A DNA stretch of 64,000 bases from Phyllobacterium endophyticum. GTDB lineage: Bacteria > Pseudomonadota > Alphaproteobacteria > Rhizobiales > Rhizobiaceae. Position numbers and translations under genes: made by a program. The stretch covers positions 1,488,001 to 1,552,000 of the forward strand of contig NZ_PGGN01000001.1 in NCBI RefSeq assembly GCF_003010935.1, given 5' to 3'. The notes below the pieces were generated by a model. It was not told where the DNA came from. It saw nothing but the letters and a program-made list of their open reading frames with translations, and ran no database searches. The first letter of the stretch is position 1. Each line of letters starts with the position of its first letter. This document shows, piece by piece, positions 27,533-38,800 of this stretch.

Positions 27533-28525
27533 TCACAACCAGCCCTTTTTGCGGAAGATCAGCAGGGGGATTACCGCCGAGGCGACCATTACGCCGATGG
27601 CCATAGGATAGCCCCAGACTTCATCGAGTTCCGGCATGAAATGAAAATTCATGCCGTAGATGGATGCCACCAGCGTCGGCGGCATGAAAGCGACAGCGGC
27701 GACGGAGAAAATCTTGATGATGGCGTTTTGCTCGATCGAAATCAGTCCGACGACCGTATCGAGCAGGAAGGTCACCTTGTTGGACAGGAAGTCGACATAG
27801 GTGCTCAATGATTGGGTGTCTCGCTCCAGCGATTTGATCGTAGCGCGCGTATCCCTCTTGTTGAGGTTCTCGTTCGGAATGGCCGCCAGGTAGACGAGGA
27901 GTCGGCTGACGCCCGCAATGCTCTCGCGAATCTTGGACAGAAACGCACCCTGGATACCGATACTGTTGAGACTGTCCCTGAAGTTCTTGGTTGTCATCGG
28001 CTTGTCGTTTTCCGATCGCCGAAAAATCGCATGGGAATTAACGTCGATTTCGCCGGCTACACCTTCAAGAATGTCTGCGATACGGTCGGTCACCGCCTCG
28101 ATCAAGCCCAAGAGGACGCTGATGCCGCCGCATCCAGGAGTAATGAGACCGTTTCCCGGCTTGGTCGCACGACCGATGAACAGGGTGAACGCCTTGGGAT
28201 CCGTGTAACGCACGGTCACGAGCATTTTCCCGGTCAATATGAAAGAGACCGGGGCGATGCCGTGATGTTTCAACTCGGTAGAGTGCAGGATCGAAGCTGT
28301 CAGATATTGCGCACCGTTCTCGGCGTAGAAGCGACTGGACTCTTCGATTTCAATCATGTCCTCGTGCGTTGGTATGGCCGCCTTGGTCCAAGCCTCGGCT
28401 TGGTCATCTTCTTCGCGCGTTGGATTTATGAGATCGATCCAGACCGCCTTCGCGGGCAGTGCAGCACCCGGGAGAGCGGCACTCGGCATGAGATAGTCGT
28501 CTTCCAGCGTATAGACATAAATCAT
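27533..28525 (-). CDS. corA: CorA-family divalent-cation (Mg2+/Co2+) transporter
   Basis: The product has 330 residues. The cytoplasmic N-terminal domain ends in a long helix, followed by two C-terminal membrane segments. The pore signature is YGMNF (about residue 292), and a positively charged RKKGW end is present. It begins one base after the mcmA stop on the same strand and is probably in its transcript. B12-dependent mutase and a Co2+/Mg2+ channel may be linked by cobalt, but this is inference. Confidence 0.9.
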   Translation of the reverse strand: MIYVYTLEDDYLMPSAALPGAALPAKAVWIDLINPTREEDDQAEAWTKAAIPTHEDMIEIEESSRFYAENGAQYLTASILHSTELKHHGIAPVSFILTGKMLVTVRYTDPKAFTLFIGRATKPGNGLITPGCGGISVLLGLIEAVTDRIADILEGVAGEIDVNSHAIFRRSENDKPMTTKNFRDSLNSIGIQGAFLSKIRESIAGVSRLLVYLAAIPNENLNKRDTRATIKSLERDTQSLSTYVDFLSNKVTFLLDTVVGLISIEQNAIIKIFSVAAVAFMPPTLVASIYGMNFHFMPELDEVWGYPMAIGVMVASAVIPLLIFRKKGWL

Positions 28526-28526
28526 T

Positions 28527-30659
28527 TCAAAGCGAATCCAGCAAGGTATCGATCAGTTTCTCGGCTGCTTCACCGATCACGGTTCCGGGCGGGAAAATGG
28601 CAGTGGCGCCGCCCTTCAGCACAGCTTCATGATCCTGTGGCGGTATGACACCTCCAACGACGATGAGTATATCGTCGCGTTCGTGCCGTCTCAGCGCCTG
28701 CTTAAGCTCCGGTACAAGGGTCAGATGCCCCGCCGCCAGCGATGATACGCCGATAATGTTGACATTGCTTTCAACGGCGAGCTCCGCAACTTCGTCCGGG
28801 GTCTGGAACATTGCGCCGACGATGACATCAAAGCCGAGGTCGCCAAAAGCAGTGGCAATTACCTTTTGACCGCGGTCATGACCATCCTGACCCATCTTGG
28901 CAACAAGAATGCGGGGCTTCCCGCCGTTGCGTCTTTCAAAAGTTGCCGCCTTGGCCTCCACGCGATCGATGATCTCGCTCTTGCCGGCCTCCTTGCGATA
29001 GACGCCGGAAATTGTATGCATTTCAGCGACATGCCGCCCGTAAACCTTTTCAAGGGCGAGAGAAATCTCGCCAACCGTCGCGCGGGCTCGCGCGGCTCTG
29101 ATTGCAAAATCCAGAAGGTTTCCCGAACCGGTTTCAGCGGCGCCCGTCAGGGCGGCTAGAGCAGCATCCACAGCGGCAACATCGCGCGTCCCCTTCAACT
29201 GCTGTAGTTTGGAGAGCTGACGCGCACGCACTTCGGCATTGTCTACCTTGAGTACGTCCACTTCCGTTTCCTCGGATGGCCGGTAAGAGTTGACGCCGAT
29301 GACGGGTTGCTGCCCGCTGTCTATGCGTGCCTGGGTTCGCGCGGCGGCGGCTTCAATCCGCATCTTTGGAATACCCTGTTCTATGGCCTTGGCCATGCCG
29401 CCCAGCGCTTCGATCTCCTCGATGTGGGCGAGGGCACGGGCAGCCAGGTCATGCGTAAGCCGCTCGACGTAAAACGAACCACCCCACGGATCTATGGTGC
29501 GGGTCGTACCGGACTCTTTTTGCAATACCAGTTGCGTACTGCGGGCAATGTGAGCCGAGTGATCTGTTGGGAGAGCCAGAGCCTCGTCGAAGGAATTGGT
29601 GTGCAGCGACTGAGTATGCCCCTGTGTCGAAGCCATGGCCTCGATCATGGTGCGAACGATATTATTGTGAGGATCCTGAGCTGTCAGCGACCAACCGGAC
29701 GTTTGCGAATGGGTGCGCAAGGAGAGCGAACGTTCGTCCTTGGGATTGAAGTTCTTCTTCATCAGCACCGCCCAGAGCAGGCGCGCCGCGCGTAGCTTCG
29801 CCACTTCCATGAAGAAATTCATGCCGATGGCCCAGAAGAAGGAAAGACGCGGTGCGAAACTGTCAATGTCCTGACCCGCCGCGACGCCGGCCCGTGCATA
29901 TTCGATGCCATCGGCGATCGTGTAGGCAAGTTCAAGATCAGCGGTCGCGCCCGCTTCCTGCATGTGGTAACCCGAGATCGAGATCGAGTTGAACTTCGGC
30001 ATGTTTTCCGACGTATAGGAAAAGATGTCCGAAACGATGCGCATCGAGGGCTGCGGCGGATAGATATAGGTGTTGCGAACCATGAACTCCTTCAGAATGT
30101 CGTTCTGAATGGTTCCGGCGAGCTGATTCTGGCTCACTCCCTGTTCTTCGGCAGCAACGATGTAGAGCGCCAGGATTGGCAGCACCGCGCCGTTCATGGT
30201 CATTGAGACGGTCATTTCGCCAAGCGGAATACCGTCGAATAGCTGCTGCATATCGAGGATCGAATCGATGGCAACGCCAGCCATGCCGACGTCGCCTGCA
30301 ACACGGGGATGATCACTGTCGTAACCGCGATGGGTGGCGAGATCGAAGGCAACGGAGAGGCCTTTCTGGCCCGCGCCAAGGTTGCGTCGGTAAAAGGCAT
30401 TGGATTCCTCGGCGGTCGAGAATCCGGCATACTGCCGGATCGTCCACGGCTGCTGCACATACATGGTCGGGTAGGGCCCGCGGATGAATGGCGCGGCACC
30501 GGGATAAGTGTCCAGATGCGGCAAGCCTGCAAGCGCAGGTTCATCATACATGCGTTCGACGTCGATACCCTCTGGAGTTCGCCATGCCGTGCCTTCCGGC
30601 GTGGGGGCGACGGTTTTCGGCTCTTGCCAATCGATCGTGGTGAAATCCGGAATCTTCAT
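28527..30659 (-). CDS. mcmA: Methylmalonyl-CoA mutase, large (B12-binding) subunit
   Basis: The product has 710 residues. The N-terminal barrel binds CoA ([36 protein letters not shown]). The C-terminal domain has the cobalamin motif DGHDRG with Gly-rich partners ([22 protein letters not shown]). It converts (R)-methylmalonyl-CoA to succinyl-CoA in the propionate, odd-chain and branched-chain amino acid route. It starts one base after the small subunit gene stop. Confidence 0.95.
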   Translation of the reverse strand: MKIPDFTTIDWQEPKTVAPTPEGTAWRTPEGIDVERMYDEPALAGLPHLDTYPGAAPFIRGPYPTMYVQQPWTIRQYAGFSTAEESNAFYRRNLGAGQKGLSVAFDLATHRGYDSDHPRVAGDVGMAGVAIDSILDMQQLFDGIPLGEMTVSMTMNGAVLPILALYIVAAEEQGVSQNQLAGTIQNDILKEFMVRNTYIYPPQPSMRIVSDIFSYTSENMPKFNSISISGYHMQEAGATADLELAYTIADGIEYARAGVAAGQDIDSFAPRLSFFWAIGMNFFMEVAKLRAARLLWAVLMKKNFNPKDERSLSLRTHSQTSGWSLTAQDPHNNIVRTMIEAMASTQGHTQSLHTNSFDEALALPTDHSAHIARSTQLVLQKESGTTRTIDPWGGSFYVERLTHDLAARALAHIEEIEALGGMAKAIEQGIPKMRIEAAAARTQARIDSGQQPVIGVNSYRPSEETEVDVLKVDNAEVRARQLSKLQQLKGTRDVAAVDAALAALTGAAETGSGNLLDFAIRAARARATVGEISLALEKVYGRHVAEMHTISGVYRKEAGKSEIIDRVEAKAATFERRNGGKPRILVAKMGQDGHDRGQKVIATAFGDLGFDVIVGAMFQTPDEVAELAVESNVNIIGVSSLAAGHLTLVPELKQALRRHERDDILIVVGGVIPPQDHEAVLKGGATAIFPPGTVIGEAAEKLIDTLLDSL

Positions 30660-30660
30660 T

Positions 30661-32103
30661 TTATTCAGGAGCCTGCAAAGTTTCGTCGAGACGCGGGAAG
30701 GTCAGCGGTTCGCAATGAACGACGCCGTCCGTCGGCAATGGCATGATGGGAGCATCGAGTACTTTGACCGGGCGCTCCTGCTTCGCGGGAAAAAGCGTGG
30801 TGCCTATGATCGTTCGTTTGCCCGCGAGAAACGCCTTCGACCGCTTCCTGCGTGCTTCCACGATACGGGCCTGAAACTTGCCATCGACGAGGCTTTGCAA
30901 GATGCCCCCGTCGCGCTCCAGCGTCTGGAATTCCCTCCAGGCGGCCTCACAAAGCTTTTCCGTCAGACTTTCGATCGCACCTGACCCACGTGCAGGATCC
31001 GCAACAAAAGCGAGGTTGCTTTCGTCAGCAAGGATTAGCTGGGTGTTGCGGGCAAGGCGCCGCGCGGGCGCATCCGGCAATCCATGGGCTATCGTGTGCG
31101 GCAGTATGGTTAGCGAATCTGCGCCGCCTGTGGCAGCGGCAAACCCGGCGATCGTCGTTCGCAGGATATTCGTTTCGGGATCGAGTTTCGTCATCATCCG
31201 ATACGAAGTCTCGGCGTGAATGGTTGCCTGCGAAGGACGCATGCTGCCACAGGCTTCTTGTAACCGCGCCCACAGCCGCCGCAAAGCCCGGATCTTGGCC
31301 ATCGAAAGGAGCTGATCCTGATCGACCGACAGAGCAAAGCCGATATGCGGAGCCGCATAGACGATGGGCTGGCGGGCCTCTTCGAACAAACGGAAATGCC
31401 CCGTGGTGATGGAAAGCATGGCGCCGAGTTCCTGCGCTTCCGTCGCCCCGGCATTGTGGTAGACACGGCCGTCCGCCTCCAGCACGATTCCGGGCAGGTC
31501 AGATGAAAAGAAGCCCGACAACGACTGCGGCAGAGAGGCTTTGAGCGCGGCAAGGCTCATACGCAAGCGGCCTGTCCCGGCGAGCGTGGCGGCGGGATCG
31601 ATCCCCAGGGAAAAGCTAAGCGTGCTCGGGTTCACGTCACGCGGGCGCATGTAATCCACGAACCAATCGGCGCAGGCACGGCTTTTCGGATGCACGTCCA
31701 TGCGCAGATGCACCATGTCGAGATGAACGCCGTAGAGCACCTTGTCGACCGCTTCGCGTGTGGAAGGAAGTCCATAGCCGAACGCATTGGGCGCGCCCTC
31801 GAAGACCAGGGCGATCCCAGTTGCTCCGTTCTCCAGTTCTTCCAACAATTGCCTATTGGCCCGTACCGGGTCCGGATCGTCGATGCGCTGAACGACATGC
31901 CATGGTTTCAGAGGATTTCTTCGCGGGGTCAGCTGGGCCGTGCGCCGCCGCTCATAAAGGGGTTCGACGGAGATATCGTCGTCTGTCTTCGAAATGAGCG
32001 ATTCATTGAATTCCGCGCCTTTAAGGGCTTTTTGCGCAAGTTTAACCCAGGCCTGCCGGTCAATCGACGCAAATTCAATTTCCTTGAGCAGTGACGCGTC
32101 CAT
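30661..32103 (-). CDS. mcmB: Methylmalonyl-CoA mutase, small subunit
   Basis: The product has 480 residues and is homologous to the large-subunit barrel ([45 protein letters not shown]). It lacks the DxHxxG cobalamin motif, as expected for the non-catalytic small subunit. It forms the heterodimer with mcmA directly downstream. It is the first gene of mcmB-mcmA-corA, transcribed away from the SDR gene. Confidence 0.93.
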   Translation of the reverse strand: MDASLLKEIEFASIDRQAWVKLAQKALKGAEFNESLISKTDDDISVEPLYERRRTAQLTPRRNPLKPWHVVQRIDDPDPVRANRQLLEELENGATGIALVFEGAPNAFGYGLPSTREAVDKVLYGVHLDMVHLRMDVHPKSRACADWFVDYMRPRDVNPSTLSFSLGIDPAATLAGTGRLRMSLAALKASLPQSLSGFFSSDLPGIVLEADGRVYHNAGATEAQELGAMLSITTGHFRLFEEARQPIVYAAPHIGFALSVDQDQLLSMAKIRALRRLWARLQEACGSMRPSQATIHAETSYRMMTKLDPETNILRTTIAGFAAATGGADSLTILPHTIAHGLPDAPARRLARNTQLILADESNLAFVADPARGSGAIESLTEKLCEAAWREFQTLERDGGILQSLVDGKFQARIVEARRKRSKAFLAGKRTIIGTTLFPAKQERPVKVLDAPIMPLPTDGVVHCEPLTFPRLDETLQAPE

Positions 32104-32288
32104 GCTTTCTCCCGGTTACGGTATTCTTTTCGCGACTTTAGGGGGAACCATGCTGCTTCGCAATAAAGCAAAGCGCCGCTGGCTCAACTTACTGGAGCGG
32201 GACATTCTTCGTTCGATCAGGTTTCGGGTGGCTGGGGAGACGGAGGCGTGAAAGGCTGATGCCTCTCCAACCTCGAAAGGTCGAAAGA

Positions 32289-33053
32289 ATGAACACACTG
32301 ATTGGAAAGACGGCCATCGTCACCGGCGCGAGTTCCGGAATCGGCTATGAGACTGCAAGGCTTTTTGCCGGCGAAGGCGCCAATGTTGTCCTGGCAGCAC
32401 GACGCCAGCAGGAGCTCGACAAATTGGCGGCGCTCATCGAGTGGGATGGTGGGAAAGCTATCGCTCTGGCAGGCGACGTTCGTGACGAAGCCTATGCCAA
32501 GTCATTGGTTGAACTGGCGGAAAGCACTTTTGGCGGTCTGGACATCGCCTTCAATAATGCCGGCACAAATGGGGAAATGGGACCGACGCCGGACGTTTCG
32601 CTTGCTGGCTGGCAAGAGGCCCTGAACGTCAATCTGACGGGAGCTTTCCTCGGGGCTAAATACCAGATCCCCGCGCTGCAAAGACGCGGCGGCGGCTCGC
32701 TTATCTTCACGTCGACCTTTGTCGGCTACACGGTGGGAATGCCGGGTACCGCGGCCTATGCCGCGAGCAAGGCAGGGGTCATCGGCCTGATGAAGACACT
32801 TGCCGCAGAGCTCGGGCCGCAGGGGATCAGAGTTAATGCCATATTGCCCGGCGGAACCGCAACGAGCCTCGCCGAGGCTTGGGTCGACACGCCGGAGAAA
32901 CTGGCATTTGTCGAGGGATTGCATGCACTTAAGCGACGGGCAATGCCTGAAGAAATCGCCAGGTCAGTGCTCTACCTTGCGTCCGACGCGTCGAGTTTTA
33001 CCACTGGCTCGGCCTTGCTAGTGGATGGCGGTGTGTCGATCAACCGGACCTGA
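32289..33053 (+). CDS. Short-chain dehydrogenase/reductase
   Basis: The product has 254 residues from ATG 32289, chosen over a frame opening 30 bases earlier because AAAGG lies about 9 bases ahead. Motifs are the cofactor TGASSGIG, the structural NNAG, and the catalytic SSxxxYxxxK-type YAASKAG with an upstream Thr-Ser-Thr (STFVGYT). It is of the classical SDR type, with NADP(H) or NAD(H) unresolved. The substrate is unknown. Confidence 0.88.
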   Translation: MNTLIGKTAIVTGASSGIGYETARLFAGEGANVVLAARRQQELDKLAALIEWDGGKAIALAGDVRDEAYAKSLVELAESTFGGLDIAFNNAGTNGEMGPTPDVSLAGWQEALNVNLTGAFLGAKYQIPALQRRGGGSLIFTSTFVGYTVGMPGTAAYAASKAGVIGLMKTLAAELGPQGIRVNAILPGGTATSLAEAWVDTPEKLAFVEGLHALKRRAMPEEIARSVLYLASDASSFTTGSALLVDGGVSINRT

Positions 33054-33176
33054 AAGAAATGGCTAGAGCCAATCCCTTGGCCATCAGGAAAACCTTCGCT
33101 CTGCTCATAATGTCTCTGGTGATCGAATTATCTAAAATATTCAGCTTGATACCAGGTTTTTCCAACTGCCTGCAAA

Positions 33177-33204
33177 ACAAAAACGCGCGCCGAAAAGCGC
33201 GCGT
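33177..33204 (-). terminator. Terminator of the small helical protein gene
   Basis: ACGCGCGC (33183-33190) pairs with GCGCGCGT (33197-33204) around CGAAAA. On the minus strand the stem is followed by TTTTTGTTTT, so it stops minus-strand transcription coming from 33230. It lies 26 bases past that gene. Confidence 0.85.
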
Positions 33205-33229
33205 CTTCGGGTCTGCCGATGGAACGGGT

Positions 33230-33595
33230 TCAAACGAACTGGCTCAGGCCGGGGATCGAGTTCACCACATCGTCGACCGGACCGCTGCCAGCCTTTTCAC
33301 GAGCAAAAGCAATGGTTTCCTTGGAGATGCCAGTGATTTCGCCCATGCCGAGACCAATGCCCATCAGCTTGGAACCAAGGCCCATGACGCCTGGCATCAG
33401 GCCGGAAAGACCGCCACCACTATTGTTGGCTTCGGCAATGGCCGCTTCCGCACCGGGAACGCCGGCGATCAACTGGTCAACCTTGTCGGCCGGAGCCTCT
33501 TTTTGCAGGAACGCCAGGATGAGGCCGACAGCCTTGCGAGCCGTTTCCGGATCGGTGCCGACATTGGCGGAAATGCGCGCGATAAGTTCGTCCAT
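33230..33595 (-). CDS. Small helical protein, DUF2267/DUF2780-like
   Basis: The product has 121 residues from ATG 33595, preceded by GGGAG at a 9-base spacing; the longer frame ends in non-conserved sequence. N-terminal residues MDELIARISANVGTDPETARKAVGLILAFLQKEAP are a helical motif seen in DUF2267-like proteins, followed by Gly/Met-rich and Ala-rich helices. The function is unknown. A 16-bp perfect palindrome lies upstream at 33620-33635 and a terminator follows. Confidence 0.6.
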   Translation of the reverse strand: MDELIARISANVGTDPETARKAVGLILAFLQKEAPADKVDQLIAGVPGAEAAIAEANNSGGGLSGLMPGVMGLGSKLMGIGLGMGEITGISKETIAFAREKAGSGPVDDVVNSIPGLSQFV

Positions 33596-33619
33596 AAGTC
33601 CAATCTCCCGTCTGATATA

Positions 33620-33635
33620 ATTACGTTTACGTAAT
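33620..33635. promoter_or_regulatory. Perfect palindrome ATTACGTTTACGTAAT
   Basis: Two 7-base arms, ATTACGT and ACGTAAT, are separated by TT, starting 24 bases before the ATG of the small helical protein gene. Its size and symmetry suit a dimeric regulator. No regulator gene lies next to it, so the binding protein is unknown. Confidence 0.55.
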
Positions 33636-33922
33636 ATGCGCGAATTTTCTTTCGCACAAGGTCCTGTTGTCAATCTGGATCACCGCTCAACCTCCTACAA
33701 TCAAAATACAGCTGGAGGGCGAAATTTCAGTGCCAAAAAGACGCTTTCTCGCGCGAAGCACGCATGATCCTGCGCAAGAGCACCAGATTTCCAGTCGGTT
33801 CGCATTTCAGAAATGGCGCAACGTCTGCAATAATCCGACGTGATAAAATTCCGAGGCATTGTCGCGCGGAAATTGGCTGGTTATACCCTTGGTGAGTGAC
33901 TTCGTGACGAGGATGGAACGAC
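33636..33922. other. Intergenic stretch with no recognised gene
   Basis: This region between the small helical protein gene and the HerA-like gene holds no convincing open frame. GAGGATGGAACGAC before the ATG at 33923 gives the HerA-like gene a ribosome site (GAGG, 10-base spacing). Confidence 0.6.
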
Positions 33923-35449
33923 ATGGCCGATGACAGTATTTTCCTTGGCGCAAGCCGCAAGCCCGACGACACCTACAACCAGGCCGAATCTCTGCTGCTG
34001 AAATTCGGCAACCGGCATGGTCTGGTGACGGGCGCAACCGGGACGGGCAAGACTGTTACTCTGCAAGTTCTGGCTGAGGGATTCTCAAAAGCCGGTGTTC
34101 CGGTTTTCTGTGCCGACATCAAGGGCGATCTGTCTGGCATCGGAGCCAAGGGCGAAGACAAGGACTTCCTCGTCAAGCGCGCTGCCGACATCAAGCTCGA
34201 CCCTTATGAGCTTTCCGCTTCGCCGGTCATCTTCTGGGACATTTTCGGCGAGCAGGGGCACCCGATCCGCGCCACGGTTTCCGAGATGGGCCCGTTGCTT
34301 CTATCGCGCCTGATGAACCTGACCGAAGCCCAGGAAGGCGTTCTCAACATCGCGTTCAAGATCGCGGATGAGGAGGGGCTGCTCTTGCTTGACATGAAGG
34401 ACCTGCAGGCTCTTCTCGTCAACATCGCGGAGCGCGCCGAAGAAATTTCGGCGCGCTACGGCAATGTCACCAAACCATCGGTCGGTGCGATCCAGCGTTC
34501 GCTGCTGGTACTGGAACAGCAGGGCGGCACCAAATTCTTTGGCGAACCCGCATTGAAGATCGCCGACATCATGCGCACCGACACCAATGGCCGCGGCCTT
34601 GTCAGCGTGCTTGCCGCCGACAAGCTGATGATGAACCCGCGGCTTTATTCGACCTTCCTGCTCTGGCTTCTATCCGAGCTGTTCGAGGAATTGCCGGAAA
34701 TCGGCGATCCGGAAAAGCCGCGCCTCGTATTCTTCTTCGACGAGGCGCACCTGCTCTTCAACGAAGCCCCGAAAGCGCTGTTGACCCGCGTCGAACAGGT
34801 GGTGCGCCTGATCCGTTCCAAGGGCGTCGGCGTATTCTTTATTTCGCAGAATCCACTTGACGTGCCGGAGACGGTGCTGGCGCAGCTCGGCAACCGCCTG
34901 CAGCATGCGCTCCGGGCCTATACGCCCCGGGAGCAGAACGCGGTGAAGACCGCCGCCGACACATTCCGCGCCAATCCCGCATTCAACACGTTCGAAGCCA
35001 TCACGAATCTTGCAACGGGCGAGGCGCTGGTATCGACGCTCGCCGACAAGGGCGTGCCGTCCATGGTGCAGAGGACATTGATCCGCCCGCCGGCGGGGCG
35101 CATCGGACCCCTGACCAGCGACGAACGCCAGACCCTGATCAATGCCAGTCCCGTGGCCGGAATATACGACGAGATGGTCGACCGCGAATCCGCCTATGAG
35201 CTTTTGCAGAAGAAGGCGGAACAGGCAAAGGCCGAGCCCGAGGTGCAGGAAGCCAGCGCCGACAGCACCGGCGGGTGGAAGCTGCCGGATTTTCTCGGAG
35301 GCGAGAGCAAGCCCGGCCCGCGCGGCGGTCAGCCGCGCGCCCGCCAGACGGTCGCCGAAGCCGCAATGAAATCGGTCGTGCGATCAGTCGGGAGTTCGCT
35401 CGGGCGGGCTCTGGTGCGCGGGATATTGGGCAGCCTCAGCCGGCGATAG
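33923..35449 (+). CDS. HerA-like helicase/ATPase, DUF853 type
   Basis: The product has 508 residues. The Walker A motif is GATGTGKTVT (about residue 38), the Walker B motif is LVFFFDEAHLLF (about residue 270), and arginine-finger-type RLIRSKGVGVFFISQNP follows. The tail is low-complexity and basic. Members of this bacterial family (DUF853) lack a known partner nuclease (NurA) here. They are a conserved DNA-translocase-like ATPase of unknown process. It is a monocistronic gene with a palindromic repeat downstream. Confidence 0.86.
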   Translation: MADDSIFLGASRKPDDTYNQAESLLLKFGNRHGLVTGATGTGKTVTLQVLAEGFSKAGVPVFCADIKGDLSGIGAKGEDKDFLVKRAADIKLDPYELSASPVIFWDIFGEQGHPIRATVSEMGPLLLSRLMNLTEAQEGVLNIAFKIADEEGLLLLDMKDLQALLVNIAERAEEISARYGNVTKPSVGAIQRSLLVLEQQGGTKFFGEPALKIADIMRTDTNGRGLVSVLAADKLMMNPRLYSTFLLWLLSELFEELPEIGDPEKPRLVFFFDEAHLLFNEAPKALLTRVEQVVRLIRSKGVGVFFISQNPLDVPETVLAQLGNRLQHALRAYTPREQNAVKTAADTFRANPAFNTFEAITNLATGEALVSTLADKGVPSMVQRTLIRPPAGRIGPLTSDERQTLINASPVAGIYDEMVDRESAYELLQKKAEQAKAEPEVQEASADSTGGWKLPDFLGGESKPGPRGGQPRARQTVAEAAMKSVVRSVGSSLGRALVRGILGSLSRR

Positions 35450-35487
35450 CCAATATCTGACGAAAACCCTGCCGTAATTTGCAGCTG

Positions 35488-35638
35488 CCCTGTGCGTGGT
35501 TCGCTCTTCGACAGGCTCAGGATGAAGCTCACCATGAGGAAAGGTTGGTGGGCTGCATGTTATCCGTCAACGTTGCAGAGCCTGGCTTGCTGCAATCAAC
35601 GCAGTTCTGTCATGGTTAGCTTGTCGAACCACGCAGGG
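35488..35638. repeat. Palindromic intergenic repeat, copy 2
   Basis: The outer arms CCCTGTGCGTGGTTCG (35488-35503) and CGAACCACGCAGGG (35625-35638) are complementary, one base bulged, and the interior has GTTAGCTTGTCG near 35615 and CAACGTTG near 35569. The arms, core and position after a gene match the copy at 5646-5764. It lies between the HerA-like stop and the autotransporter start. Confidence 0.78.
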
Positions 35639-35859
35639 CACCGATGCTGGCGAGTACGCCGTACTGCCAAGTGCGACCAGGGCAACTTTAGCGATTAAGG
35701 TATCTATCTAACAACTTGAAAGTGTGTGTTTTCTTGCAACATGCATATTAAATAATCGTGCCTCGAATTCAGGCAGTTGACACAACGGTATACAACCGCA
35801 AGGCTGTACCAGCCATTTTTGTAATTCATATTGCCCGATATTTTCAAAGGACGCTTTTC

Positions 35860-38800
35860 ATGTATGCATTTTCAGGGGCGGATTCCGCCCGTTCTCCGTT
35901 CTCACCATCATTCCAACGCACCCGGTGCAAGCTGCTTTCGTTTGTGTCAGCAGCTGCGATCGCCATGGCCATGACTGCAGTTCCCGCGGTGGCGCAGGAG
36001 CTGGGGAAATATTTCAACGCGGATGGCAGCCGAACGGATAATCTCGATACGGCTATGCAGAGTTGGCGCGACGATCCGGAATTCAAGGGAACATGGGGTT
36101 TTGCAGCCATCAATGCTGAAGCGGCATTTGCTCGAGGTATCACCGGCAAGGGCGTTACCATCGGTCTCCTTGATAGCGGCACGAAAGTGAGCCACCCTGA
36201 ATTCAAGGACAAGAACATCAAGGTCTTGAGCTTTACCGGCGCCTATGCCGACGGAACACCGTTCGATATTCGCGGCGACGATCCAAAGGATGGGCATGGC
36301 ACAAAAATGGCAGGGCTTCTTGGCGCTGCCCGTAATGGAATTCCTATGATGGGCCTGGCCTATGGCGCGGATCTGGTAATCGGCAGCACCGGGCTCAACG
36401 ACAGCCATGATCTCGAATTTGCGACGAGGCCATACGAGTATTTCAAGCTTGTGCAGGAGGCGCTGGTCGAATCCGGTGTGCGCATCATCAGTAATAGCTG
36501 GGGCCAATCACCGGGAGTTACAGGCAGCTTGAACTATCTCAACGGGTTTTATGCCCGTGCGCCCAAGCCTTCCTATCTGGATGCGATGGCCGATGCTGCA
36601 AATGCCGGCGTGATCCAGGTTGTCGCTGGCTATAATGAGCGAACGGCCAATCCTGCAATTACGCCGATATTGCCGCATTACAGGCCAGAACTTGAGAAGA
36701 ACTGGGTCGCCGTTGCCAATCTGAATGCTCCTGAAGAGTTGGGCTATAGCAATAAATGCGGAGCAGCAAAATACTGGTGTATTTCCGCTCCCGGTGATGG
36801 CTCCACAAGCACAAGTCTTGATGATGGTTATGCTAGTGCCGGCGGGACATCGTCCGCGACGCCCCATGCTTCCGCGACGCTGGCTTTGCTGATGCAGCGC
36901 TTTCCTGGCCTCGGCAACAACGAAATTCGTCAGATCATGCTGACCACGGCAACGGATATAGGCGAGGCGGGTGCCGACGCCAAGTTTGGTTGGGGTCGCA
37001 TCGATATTGCCAAAGCCATGAACGGTCCAGCCCAGTTCCTGTCGCGGTTCAACGCCAATCTGGGTGCGGGGGTTTCTGACACCTGGTCTAACGACATCAG
37101 CCAGGTGGCGCTCGACCAGCGGCAAAAGGAGGAGAAGGCTGAGATCACCGCCTGGGCCAAACGCAAAGGCGAAAAGCGTTGGGAGACCGGAGCTCCAGAT
37201 CCGCAAAAATCCGAGACCTTCATCCGCCTGACCGAGCGCTACATGAACGTATCTCCCGCCGCCAAGAAACTGCTGGAAGACGCGATTGCGGCCAACCTTC
37301 CGGTGGGTTTCTCAGGCCAAAAGCTGCGGGCCGCTCTGGCTTCTGCCGAAGCCGATCCGGTGGCATCGGCTCTGCTTGCGCTCTACGAGAAGCAGCACCC
37401 TGACTGGACTGGCCCCTTTAGTACAGCAACGGATTACACCAATTTCCTTTCCGCCTATAAGGACGAGCGTTCGTTGGCGATGGCGATAGCTAGTGCAGAT
37501 CCAAGTATGGCGGAATTGATCGAGAATGCGTCCGAATATTTGTCCAGCGAATCCCGCACCGGCTATCTCTCGACCAAAACCTACGAAGCCGGGCTCACCA
37601 AATCCGGTTTGGGTTCGCTGACGCTTGCTGGCAAGAACACCTATCGCGGCGATACGATCATCGATGGCGGGGAGCTTGCCATTGCCGAGCAAGCTTCGAT
37701 CATCTCGAACGCCTTCGTCAATGATACGGGCCGGTTTTCCGTCGATGGGACGGCGGCGAATGTGAGCGTCAACAAAGGCGGGCAGCTGCGGGTCAGCGGG
37801 ACCGGCACGACGGGCGATCTTGTGCTGAATGGTGGCCTCGCCAGCCTCGATGGTTCGAGCGGCAGGGTCGCTGTCAATTCCGGCGGCAGGCTTGCCGGCA
37901 CTGGTAAACTTGCGGAGCTTTCCGCCAATGCTGGCGGTGCGGTTGCGCCAGGCCATTCGATCGGCATATTGCGTGTGGATGGAGATGCAACCTTCAAACC
38001 TGGCAGTGTCTACGAGGTTGAGGTGGCCGGCGGAGGAAGTGACCGCATCGATGCAGAAGGCAAGGCCTATCTGCTCGGCGGCATTGTCAGCATCAGACCT
38101 GAAGCCGGAGGGAAAGCCCTGTCGCCTTCTGATCTGGTTGCGTTGCGCGACCGTCCCTATACGATTCTGACCGCCGGTGACGGAGTAACCGGCATGTTCG
38201 ATGCGGTCGAACCACGCTATGTGTTCATCGGCGCAAGCCTTGGCTACGACGCGATCAGCGTCAAGGCCACGCTTGGCCGCAACGATGTCGCCTTTGCCTC
38301 GCTTGGTTCGACCTACAACGAACGGGCGCTGCTCGGCGGGATCGACAACAGCGGATTTGGCAATCCGCTGCATGACATGATTGTCGTTGCCGAAAATAAG
38401 GAAATGCCCGCTGCTGTCGCTTTGGCGATCAATGAAGGGCTCATTGCCCCGACACTGGCCGGCGTGCTTGCCAGGGATGCAAGCGCGATCGGCAATGCGG
38501 CGCAGAACCGCATGCGCGCGGCCTTCAATGGGGTGACCGTCAAGGAGCAGGCAACCACTGCGCCGCTGGCATTTGCTCCGGCGCAAGGCACGAAGACTGG
38601 CGACGCCTTCGACGCGGTAACGCCGCCGCCAGCCACGACTGCCCTGTGGGGCGAGGCCTATGGCGCTTTCGCGCATGCGGCAGGCGACGGTAATGCGGCG
38701 GGCTACAGCCGCGACACCGGCGGCTTCGTCACCGGGCTCGACGGCGTGGTGGCCGAGACGTGGCGCATGGGTGTGCTGGCCGGCTATGGCAACACCTCGC

